In this document: piece by piece, positions 7,133 to 13,025 of the stretch | Layout of the letters: each line of letters begins with the position of its first letter | How positions within the stretch are numbered: position 1 is the first letter of the stretch | Source: Patescibacteria group bacterium | Lineage (GTDB): Bacteria > Patescibacteriota > JACPGU01 | Assembly (NCBI GenBank): GCA_028718745.1 | Contig: JAQULF010000001.1 | Coordinates: 175,078 to 209,029 of the forward strand | Reading direction: 5' to 3' | DNA: 33,952 nucleotides | Notes under the pieces: generated by a model | Databases searched by the model: none | Seen by the model: only the letters and a program-made list of their open reading frames with translations | Told to the model about the DNA's origin: nothing | Made by a program: the position numbers and the translations under genes

Positions 7133-7161
7133 ATAATACTACAAATCACCATAGAAATCAA
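7133..7161 (-). promoter_or_regulatory. Promoter of the thioredoxin gene
   Basis: Minus strand TTGATT, 17 bp, TATTAT. It lies in the divergent gap shared with tsaD, whose ATG is only 16 bp beyond the -35 box. Confidence 0.6.
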
Positions 7162-7176
7162 TTAATAAACTAAATA

Positions 7177-8406
7177 ATGAAGATTATAGCTATTGAAACA
7201 TCCTGTGACTAAACTTCTGCGGCAGTTTATGATTCGAAACGCGGTTTGCTATCCAATGTTGTAGCAAGCCAGATTGATATTCATAAAAAAACCGGCGGAG
7301 TGGTACCGGAAGTGGCATCTCGTGCCCATGTGGAGCAGATTTTACCGGTTATTGAAGAAGCTCTGAAAAAAGCCAATGTTAGTTTGGGGAAAATTGATTA
7401 TATTGCCGTTACGCATGCGCCGGGCTTGATTGGATCGCTTTTAGTCGGGGTTAATACGGCGAAAACTTTGTCGGCAGTATTGGATAAACCGCTTTTACCG
7501 ATAAACCATTTGGAGGGGCATATATACGCAAACTTCATAAATCAGAACCAAGATTTAGCAGGATTACAAAGGATTAAACCGGATTCTAATCCTGAAAATC
7601 CAAATAAAATCCTGATTAATCATGGTTCAGAATTTAAATTTCCTGCAATTGTATTATTGGTATCCGGTGGACATACTTCCTTAATTCTTATGCGAGATCA
7701 TGGTAAATACAAAACTCTAGGTGAAACATTAGATGACGCGGCAGGAGAGGCGTTTGATAAAGTAGCTAGGGTGCTGGAACTGCCATATCCAGGAGGACCT
7801 AATATTTCACGCATGGCCGAAGAGTATCGCAGAAAATTTCCAATTTCCAATTTCCAATTTCCAATAAAATCCCAAATTCAAAATCCCAAAATGGGGGATG
7901 GAAATTTTTTTCCGAGATCTATGTTAGATAGTGGTAATTTTAATTTCTCTTTTTCCGGATTAAAAACTGCAGTTTTGTACAAATGGCAGGAGGAGACCGT
8001 AGGGGCGACCCTGCGTGGTCGCCCGCATTCGGGAGGCCACATAGGGCCTCCCCTACAATCCGGTCAAAATAATAATCTTAGAGAAATGTTTTGCTACGAA
8101 TTTGAAGAAGCCGTTGTTGATATTCTGGCGACAAAAACACTTTCCGCTGCAAAAAGATATAGAGCAAAAACGGTCTCCATTTGCGGAGGAGTGGCGGCAA
8201 ATAAACGACTCAGAGAAGAAATTAGCTTGCGAATACAAAAAGAACTGCCTAATACTTTATACTTAATACCTAATACTAAATTCTGTGGAGATAATGCGGC
8301 AATGGTCGCGACATGCGCAAGTTATCAAGTAAACAAGAAAACAAAAAAGCAAAAAAACAAGAAATCAAATTTGGATTTTGAGGTAATGTCAAATAAAGAG
8401 CTGTAA
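7177..8406 (+). CDS. tsaD: tRNA threonylcarbamoyladenosine synthase TsaD, interrupted by an in-frame TAA at codon 12
   Basis: TsaD makes the t6A modification next to the anticodon of ANN-decoding tRNAs together with TsaB, TsaE and TsaC. From ATG 7177 the frame reads MKIIAIETSCD, then TAA (7210-7212) where the family has Glu of the ETSCDET motif, then TSAAVYDSKRG and an intact protein: GGVVPEVASRAHVE, the metal-binding HLEGH, VSGGHTS, FSFSGLKTA and ICGGVAANKRLRE. One G-to-T change would explain the stop. A TTG restart at 7246 would lose the first motif. Family-atypical insertions lie at about residues 123-151, 220-243 and 275-294 and match repeat elements. The C-terminal tail is lysine-rich. 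Confidence 0.85.
7545..7628. repeat. 84-bp imperfect inverted repeat in frame inside tsaD
   Basis: Outer ends GAACCA/TGGTTC; the two ~41-bp arms share GGATT-spaced motifs in reverse complement. Its length is exactly 28 codons. It separates EGHIYANF from EFKFPAIVLLVSGGHTS, which are nearly adjacent in typical TsaD proteins. Confidence 0.7.
7835..7862. repeat. Four tandem AATTTCC units inside tsaD
   Basis: Exact 7-bp direct repeat, four copies, within a region reading KFPISNFQFPIK. Since seven is not a multiple of three, gain or loss of one unit shifts the frame. Confidence 0.8.
7999..8056. repeat. Palindromic element inside tsaD (GTAGGGG...CCCCTAC ends)
   Basis: 58 bp made of hairpin GGGGCGACC/GGTCGCCC, the linker GCATTC, and hairpin GGGAGGCC/GGGCCTCCC, with terminal GTAGGGG/CCCCTAC. 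The design and linker (AGATTC in polA) match the element at 1396. It is read as VGATLRGRPHSGGHIGPPL. Confidence 0.85.
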
Positions 8407-8421
8407 ATTTATATAAAAAAA

Positions 8422-8437
8422 CCGCATAAAAATGCGG
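8422..8437. terminator. Bidirectional terminator between tsaD and the 8468-8719 gene
   Basis: CCGCAT, four A, ATGCGG. On the minus strand it is followed by seven T (plus-strand A at 8415-8421), a strong terminator for the minus-strand gene. On the plus strand CGTTTT follows, weaker. Confidence 0.8.
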
Positions 8438-8467
8438 CGTTTTGCGAATAATGAAAGATAGATTGTT

Positions 8468-8719
8468 TTATTCAATGACGCTCTCGATATGATCTGGGTG
8501 AATCGAATATTGTACTTGACCGAGCTGGTCTCCTTTTACTACCTTGCCGAAGAAATTGCCAGCCATAAACGGACCTTTAACTATCTGGAATACGGTTCCC
8601 TTTGGATACCTTTCTTTTTCTACTGTTTGGTCAGTTCCATCAATGTCTTCTAACTCGATTAAATCTTTCTTCAGTGTAACTTTATTGCCTATCTCAACTG
8701 TTAATGTGCTACCGGTCAT
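8468..8719 (-). CDS. Unrecognised small protein, single-gene unit
   Basis: 83 residues from the ATG at 8719. That start is chosen over the in-frame GTG at 8728 because AAGGAG (minus strand, 8728-8733) lies eight bases before it and overlaps the GTG. The protein is mostly short beta strands (TLTVEIGNKVTLK, GTVFQIVKG, GKVVKGDQLGQVQYSI), with no signal peptide, membrane span or cysteines; a small barrel similar to SH3 folds is a guess. The gene has its own promoter, a palindromic candidate operator and a strong terminator, and stands between tsaD and valS on the opposite strand. Function unknown. Confidence 0.7.
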   Translation of the reverse strand: MTGSTLTVEIGNKVTLKKDLIELEDIDGTDQTVEKERYPKGTVFQIVKGPFMAGNFFGKVVKGDQLGQVQYSIHPDHIESVIE

Positions 8720-8745
8720 CTTTATCACTCCTTAGGGTTTATTTT

Positions 8746-8796
8746 CAGAATATTCTGTAGTATAATTAATTATATCATATTTTATAACTATTTCAA
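8746..8796 (-). promoter_or_regulatory. Promoter plus CAGAATATTCTG palindrome
   Basis: Minus strand TTGAAA (8791-8796), 16 bp, TATAAT (8769-8774). A perfect 12-bp palindrome CAGAATATTCTG (8746-8757) falls near +5 to +16 of the predicted transcript, where a repressor would block it. The region also holds whatever drives valS on the other strand. Confidence 0.55.
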
Positions 8797-8802
8797 ACTA
8801 TA

Positions 8803-10938
8803 ATGAAAGAATTAGCCAAAGCTTACAATCCAAAAGAAGTTGAAGAAAAAATTTATCAGGCATGGGAGGTGTCAGGATTTTTTAGTCCCAAAATTGATGA
8901 GAAGAAAAAGCCTTTTGTCATTGCTATTCCTCCGCCAAATGTAACAGGAGAATTGCATATGGGGCATGCTTTGAATAATTCTATTCAAGATGTTCTGATT
9001 CGCCGCAAGAGAATGCAAGGCGTTCCAACACTTTGGATCCCCGGAACTGATCATGCGGGTATCGCAACTCAATTCAAAGTAGAGCAAAAATTACAAAAAG
9101 AAGGTTTAAATAAATTTGATTTAGGGAAAGAAAAGTTTATAGAAAAAGTTTGGGAGTGGAAAGATGAATTTGAAGCGACTATTCTTGGCCAGCTAAAAAA
9201 GATTGGCTGTTCTTGCGATTGGAGCCGTACCCGCTTCACAATGGATGAAGGATATTCAAAAGCAGTGCTTGAGGCCTTCCAAAATTATTGGGACAAGGGA
9301 TATATTTATCAAGGAGAAAGGATTATAAATTGGTGCCCAAGTTGCAAAACATCTCTTTCCGATCTAGAAACGGAATACCAAGAGGATGAAGGTCATTTGT
9401 GGTATATAAAATATCCTCTAGCCGGTGATAAAAACAGTTTTATAACGGTTGCAACTACTCGTCCAGAAACAATGTTGGGTGATACGGCCGTAGCAGTAAA
9501 TCCAAAAGATGATCGATACACAAATTTAGTTGGCAAGATGCTAGTCTTGCCATTGATTGATCGTGAAATTCCTTTGATTGCCGATGATGCAGTAGAAAAA
9601 GATTTTGGAGCGGGCGCTCTCAAAGTTACTCCCGGATCCGATATGGTAGACTGGGATATTGGTCAAAGACACAAATTGGAAGTTATAAAAATAATTGATG
9701 AAGATGGCAAAATCACTAAAGATGGTGGTAAATATGCGGGACTAGATCGTTTTGAAGCAAGAAAAAAAGTTTTAGAAGACTTGGAATCACAAGGCTTATT
9801 AGAAAAAATAGAAGATTTGCCGCATAACATTTCCGTTTGTTATCGTTGCGCAACTCATGTTGAGCCTTTAATATCTAAACAGTGGTTTGTAAAAATGTCG
9901 GAATTAGCAAAGTCTACAATTGAGGTATTAGAAAAGGGTGATGTAACTTTTACGCCAAGCAATTGGACAAAAGTAAGTATTGATTGGCTAAAAGACATAA
10001 AAGACTGGTGCATCTCCCGTCAGATTTGGTGGGGCCACAGATTACCAGTTTGGACGAAAGATACTGAAACCAAAGTTAGTGTTGAATCTCCGGGGGATGG
10101 CTGGGTTCAAAGTGAAGATGTTTTGGATACTTGGTTTTCCTCTGCTTTATGGCCATTTGCAACACTTGGCTGGCCCGAAAAAACAAAAGATCTAGAGTAT
10201 TTTTATCCTAATTCCGTAAACATTACTGACAGAGGAATAATTAATCTCTGGGAAATGAGGATGATATTTTCTGGACTCGAGTTTATGAAGGAAATTCCCT
10301 TTAAAGAAATTTACATCAACCCAACTGTTTTTAACAAAGAAGGCAAGAGAATGAGTAAATCCTTGGGTACCGGAATTGATCCGCTGGAAATGGTTGATAA
10401 GTACGGAGCCGATGCGCTTCGCTTCGGATTGCTTTATCAAACTACCGGAACTCCCGATCTTAAATTTGCCGAAGACACGCTTCAAATGGCAAAAACTTTT
10501 ATGAATAAAATCTGGAATGCATCTCGGTTCGTATCCATGAAACTCGGCGATTATGAACAAATAGGTGAACTTAAGTTCACAGAAAATACTGAAGCGGATA
10601 AAGAGATCAAGAAACAATTTGAAGCGGTTGCGAAAAGTTACAATGAGAATCTGGAAAGATATCGATTCGGACAAGCAGCGGAGGAGATTTATCATTTCTT
10701 CTGGCACCAATTTTGTGATGTTTATATTGAAAAAACCAAAGAACAAATTCCCTATCCATTACCGGAAAATCCGGATGAAAAACTAATCAAAGAAACAAAA
10801 GATAATCTGCTTTATATTTTGAAAAATTCTCTTGTTCTCTTGCATCCGATGATTCCATTCATCACTGAAGAAATTTACCAAACCCTGCCAATTGAAGGGA
10901 AGAAAGAATTCTTGATGGTGGAGGAGTGGGTTAGCTAA
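8803..10938 (+). CDS. valS: Valyl-tRNA synthetase without the C-terminal coiled-coil arm
   Basis: 711 residues, class I synthetase charging tRNA-Val. The HIGH-type motif is HMGH in PPNVTGELHMGHAL (about 52-55), the KMSKS motif is RMSKS (about 516). The CP1 editing domain (TTRPETMLGDTAVAVNP) that removes mischarged threonine is present, as are Cys pairs WCPSC and VCYRCATH that may bind zinc. The anticodon-binding helical domain ends at MIPFITEEIYQ...EEWVS. Most bacterial ValRS proteins run 850-950 residues because of a C-terminal tRNA-binding coiled coil, absent here; the stop is followed directly by a terminator, so this is a natural end. The ATG at 8803 lacks a clear Shine-Dalgarno site. Confidence 0.93.
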   Translation: MKELAKAYNPKEVEEKIYQAWEVSGFFSPKIDEKKKPFVIAIPPPNVTGELHMGHALNNSIQDVLIRRKRMQGVPTLWIPGTDHAGIATQFKVEQKLQKEGLNKFDLGKEKFIEKVWEWKDEFEATILGQLKKIGCSCDWSRTRFTMDEGYSKAVLEAFQNYWDKGYIYQGERIINWCPSCKTSLSDLETEYQEDEGHLWYIKYPLAGDKNSFITVATTRPETMLGDTAVAVNPKDDRYTNLVGKMLVLPLIDREIPLIADDAVEKDFGAGALKVTPGSDMVDWDIGQRHKLEVIKIIDEDGKITKDGGKYAGLDRFEARKKVLEDLESQGLLEKIEDLPHNISVCYRCATHVEPLISKQWFVKMSELAKSTIEVLEKGDVTFTPSNWTKVSIDWLKDIKDWCISRQIWWGHRLPVWTKDTETKVSVESPGDGWVQSEDVLDTWFSSALWPFATLGWPEKTKDLEYFYPNSVNITDRGIINLWEMRMIFSGLEFMKEIPFKEIYINPTVFNKEGKRMSKSLGTGIDPLEMVDKYGADALRFGLLYQTTGTPDLKFAEDTLQMAKTFMNKIWNASRFVSMKLGDYEQIGELKFTENTEADKEIKKQFEAVAKSYNENLERYRFGQAAEEIYHFFWHQFCDVYIEKTKEQIPYPLPENPDEKLIKETKDNLLYILKNSLVLLHPMIPFITEEIYQTLPIEGKKEFLMVEEWVS

Positions 10939-10940
10939 AT

Positions 10941-10978
10941 AAAAGAAAAAATCTCGAGAAATCGAGATTTTTTCTTTT
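10941..10978. terminator. Strong bidirectional terminator after valS
   Basis: A 16-bp perfect stem (10941-10956 with 10963-10978) around AGAAAT; the lower stem is A-run/T-run, so it can act for valS and for tRNA transcripts coming from the other side. Confidence 0.9.
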
Positions 10979-10985
10979 AACTAAA

Positions 10986-11059
10986 TAGCTGGGGCGAGGA
11001 TCGAACTCGCGACCTTAGGCTTATGAGTCCTACGCTCTAACCAACTGAGCTACCCAGCC
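10986..11059 (-). tRNA. tRNA-Met (CAT), elongator type
   Basis: Full cloverleaf on the minus strand: acceptor GGCTGGG with CCCAGCT, D arm AGCTCAGTTGGTTAGAGC, anticodon loop CTCATAA, T arm with GTTCGATCC, discriminator A. No CCA encoded. A tRNA-Ile2 needing lysidine also has CAT, so decoding identity is likely but not certain. The A-G apposition at the base of the anticodon loop is slightly odd. Confidence 0.85.
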
Positions 11060-11101
11060 GCGTCGCTACTCAATTGTTTTAATCCTGAAAAATCCTCCTT
11101 C

Positions 11102-11147
11102 ATCCTTACTGCAAAACGAATTACATTCTGTTATTGCAGTAGCGGAT
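11102..11147. repeat. TAC-loop hairpin repeat, copy 1 (between tRNA-Met and tRNA-fMet)
   Basis: A 38-nt core (11106-11143) with stem ACTGCAA/TTGCAGT and the inner arms AAC-GAAT, loop TAC, ATTC-GTT, flanked by a pairing ATCC/GGAT. The core recurs at 16146-16183 with only two differences, which restore the same base pair. Confidence 0.8.
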
Positions 11148-11200
11148 TACGGCGGATGAAAATTATTTTTGTATATATTTAAGATGTGATAATTTTCAAA

Positions 11201-11272
<72 letters not shown>

Positions 11273-11395
11273 TCGCGTCGTAATTGGCTCAAGTGCTTTC
11301 CATAAAAATTTGATTACAAATTTTTCTTACAAGCACATCGCAATTACTCCTTTTACGAGAAAATTCTATTATATATTTTGGTATAAATTTTCTCG
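11273..11395 (-). ncRNA. Candidate structured RNA motif, copy C (5' of tRNA-fMet)
   Basis: Minus strand, 5' to 3': P1 CGAGAAAATT/AATTTTCTCG around TATACCAAAATATATAATAG; then GTAAAAGGAG; P2 GTAATTG (plus 11341-11347) pairing with CAATTAC (11280-11286); P3 GTGCTT/AAGCAC; P4 AAAAATTTG/CAAATTTTT. Copies A (19298) and B (32661) share the P1 loop (18 of 20 bases with B) and the AGGAG linker but have other, still complementary arms. It lies between ftsB and tRNA-fMet. P1 could also serve as an ftsB terminator. Confidence 0.6.
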
Positions 11396-11401
11396 TTATT
11401 A

Positions 11402-11815
11402 TTATATTTTCTTCTTTACAAAAAAGAATTCAAACCATTTTAAGATATTTAGCTTTTTGTCTTCATTTTGCTGATACTGTTGCTGTTCGCGGATTAATCT
11501 CTCTCTTTCCGGATCCTGACGGGGCAAGGCATATACTCTTTCTCCTGCCTTTTGATAACCTAACTTCTCTCTTAAAATCTTCTCGGTATAGGCATCTGTA
11601 CTATAATACAACATTTTGCTCTCTTGTTCAATGTTATTCGCAGCGAGACTCTCCATATTTGCTTTAATAGTCTGCATTTGTTTATTGATCGTGTAATTCT
11701 TATAGATTATTCCAATCAAAGAATATAGGATCAGTAGTATAAAAATTGACAGTATGGTAATCCCTTTTGTTAAACGGTTTTGTTTTTTTAGAAATCTTAA
11801 AATTTCTTGCCACAT
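11402..11815 (-). CDS. ftsB: FtsB/DivIC-like septum initiation protein
   Basis: 137 residues from ATG 11815 (MWQEILRFLKKQNR). Longer starts would read back into tRNA-Ile and are rejected. A short cytoplasmic basic N-terminus, one membrane span (about 20-40, ITILSIFILLILYSLIGII) and a coiled-coil stretch (INKQMQTIKANMESLAANN) followed by EKILREKLGYQKAGERVYALP is the FtsB/DivIC pattern, including the conserved ARE-LG-Y...GE motif. These small bitopic proteins bridge FtsL/FtsQ and the septal synthase. The Gln- and Arg-rich tail ends FFFVKKKI. It lies between two tRNA genes, all on the minus strand. DivIC versus FtsB cannot be told apart by eye. Confidence 0.8.
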   Translation of the reverse strand: MWQEILRFLKKQNRLTKGITILSIFILLILYSLIGIIYKNYTINKQMQTIKANMESLAANNIEQESKMLYYSTDAYTEKILREKLGYQKAGERVYALPRQDPERERLIREQQQYQQNEDKKLNILKWFEFFFVKKKI

Positions 11816-11829
11816 AATTTTATTTTTAA

Positions 11830-11903
11830 TGGGCATAGCTGGACTTGAACCAGCGACCCCCACCTTATAAGGGTGGTGCTCTAACCAACTGAGCTATATG
11901 CCC
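11830..11903 (-). tRNA. tRNA-Ile (anticodon TAT)
   Basis: Minus strand cloverleaf: acceptor GGGCATA/TATGCCC, D arm AGCTCAGTTGGTTAGAGC, anticodon stem CCACC/GGTGG with loop CTTATAA, so anticodon UAU reading AUA; T arm GCTGGTTCAAGTCCAGC; discriminator A; no CCA. Most bacteria read AUA with a lysidine-modified CAU tRNA, so a UAU version is uncommon. Confidence 0.9.
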
Positions 11904-11937
11904 ATAATTTTTTATTTAAAATATGCAAGATTCCAGA

Positions 11938-12074
11938 CTTGTCACGCTACGCGTGATCAGGCGAAGCCTGAGACCATCGACCCCCACCTTATAAGGGTGG
12001 TGCTCCCCGCCCGCCATCGCAAGCTTGAGCTTACTCAGGCGTTGCGGGCGGGTAACCAGCTGAGCTATACGCGC
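11938..12074 (-). pseudogene. Broken second tRNA-Ile(TAT) copy with two palindromic insertions
   Basis: On the minus strand GCGCGTATAGCTCAGCTGGTTA is interrupted in the D loop by 47 nt (12006-12052) with terminal inverted repeats CCCGCCCGC/GCGGGCGGG. It resumes with GAGCACCACCCTTATAAGG and the anticodon arm, identical to the intact tRNA. The T arm breaks off after GATGGT at a pair of hairpins, TCAGGC/GCCTGA and TCACGC/GCGTGA (11942-11971). The 3' acceptor strand TACGCGC is not found. Removing the D-loop insert restores the normal loop exactly. Confidence 0.75.
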
Positions 12075-12104
12075 TCGCGTCGCAATCGGCTTATTAATAA
12101 ACAC

Positions 12105-12126
12105 TAAAAAAGCATTTTGTAATGCT
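12105..12126 (-). terminator. Terminator of the Doc-like/AbrB unit
   Basis: Minus strand AGCATT, ACAA, AATGCT, TTTTT, about 40 bases past the Doc-like stop. Confidence 0.7.
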
Positions 12127-12168
12127 AGTAGATAATATAGTAACAAAAAAACTAAAAAAAATCAATTT

Positions 12169-12540
12169 TTACGCTTTGGAAATGCTGTTTTGGATTAAAA
12201 TGTTTTTTATTTCTTCCAAAGTTGCGCGATTTAGGCAATTTTTTATAAAATCCTGAACCTCCATTCTTTCCATTTCAAAATCAGTTTTATTTAAGTCTAA
12301 AAATAATTTAGTTGAAAATAATGCTGTGGCCAGATTCCCGCTTTTAAAGGGCTTCTTTTTGGCAATCGCAAAGAAAAGAGCGGCCGCTTTGGCAAATTTG
12401 TCGGGAAAAACCTCATTATTGCGCAGATAATTTATGGTTTTTTTCAAAATGCCAACACTTTCAACACCATGAATAGAGCTCGTTTCATCGACTAGGCGAT
12501 TGTGTATATATAAAATTTCAGCAGGTGATAAGTAGTTCAT
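12169..12540 (-). CDS. Doc-like (Fic fold) protein with a degenerate active-site motif
   Basis: 123 residues. The frame follows Doc toxins: LSPAEILYIHNRLVDE, GILKKTINYLRNNEVFPDKFAKAAALFFAIAK, then the motif region, then ALFSTKLFLDLN. Doc phosphorylates EF-Tu using the Fic motif HxFx(D/E)GNxxR. Here the motif reads K63-P-F-K-S67-G-N-L-A71, so the catalytic His, the acidic residue and the Arg are all replaced while F, G and N stay. It is therefore probably inactive as a Doc kinase or AMP-transferase. It follows the AbrB-type gene by one base (TAA t ATG), a coupled pair on the minus strand. It might be a retired toxin, or a binding protein that kept the fold. Confidence 0.75.
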   Translation of the reverse strand: MNYLSPAEILYIHNRLVDETSSIHGVESVGILKKTINYLRNNEVFPDKFAKAAALFFAIAKKKPFKSGNLATALFSTKLFLDLNKTDFEMERMEVQDFIKNCLNRATLEEIKNILIQNSISKA

Positions 12541-12541
12541 A

Positions 12542-12775
12542 TTATTCGGAAAGTTTTTCTAGTTCTTTTTTGTATTTTGAAATGAAGCTTTCAATTTTCC
12601 CGGCTAGTTCGGTTTCAATCTTGAAATTAACGACCGGCTCGATGATAACTCGGCGGTTTTTGCCATCCACATTCACAAAAACTTTATCGCCAATATCGAT
12701 AGCGAGTGTTTTTAAAACTTTTTTAGGAATAGTAACGGCAGCAGAGGAGCCGATCTTTATAACTTTATTGGACAT
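12542..12775 (-). CDS. AbrB/SpoVT-type antitoxin-like DNA-binding protein
   Basis: 77 residues. KVIKIGSSAAVTIPKKVLKTLAIDIGDKVFVNVDG is a textbook swapped-hairpin AbrB domain (hxKxGxSxxVxIPKxhxxxLxhxxGDxV). The C-terminal helix FISKYKKELEKLSE would contact the partner. It is first in a two-gene unit with the Doc-like gene; such units normally repress themselves, but no clear operator was found. The upstream gap holds an inverted repeat with TTTAACATTTG arms. It differs from the antitoxin at 4202 beyond the shared fold. Confidence 0.85.
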   Translation of the reverse strand: MSNKVIKIGSSAAVTIPKKVLKTLAIDIGDKVFVNVDGKNRRVIIEPVVNFKIETELAGKIESFISKYKKELEKLSE

Positions 12776-12806
12776 GATTATTTTTATTATTATTTATTTC
12801 AAATCT

Positions 12807-12887
12807 CAAATGTTAAATTTCAAATCCATATCTTTTTATGTCAAATCTTTTCAGATAACCAGCTTTAACATTTGGTTTTAACATTTG
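12807..12887. repeat. CAAATGTTAAA / TTTAACATTTG inverted repeat
   Basis: One left arm (12807-12817) and two right arms (12864-12874 and 12877-12887), each 11 bp and exact. It lies between the AbrB-type gene and the RlpA unit; nothing else was seen in 12776-12960. Confidence 0.75.
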
Positions 12888-12960
12888 ACATCTAACATTT
12901 AAGATAGCCTTTTATTATAATATCATTCTAACTCTTTTCCTTGCAAGAGGGTTTTTGAGA

Positions 12961-12996
12961 AAAGAAAAAGCTTCGCGTCCTTTCGGCCACGAAGCC
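12961..12996 (-). terminator. Intrinsic terminator of the RlpA-like gene
   Basis: Minus strand GCTTCG, 14-nt loop, CGAAGC followed by TTTTTCTTT, about 30 bases after the stop. Confidence 0.85.
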
Positions 12997-13025
12997 TTGT
13001 CGCCTTGTCATCTCGAATCCTCTTT

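Noticed and set aside
1396-8056. CRISPR-like repeat array
   Set aside because: The palindromic elements are few, dispersed, inside genes and not separated by regular spacers.
11819-11863. Longer FtsB start at 11863
   Set aside because: It would be encoded by tRNA-Ile sequence; the start at 11815 gives the normal short N-terminus.
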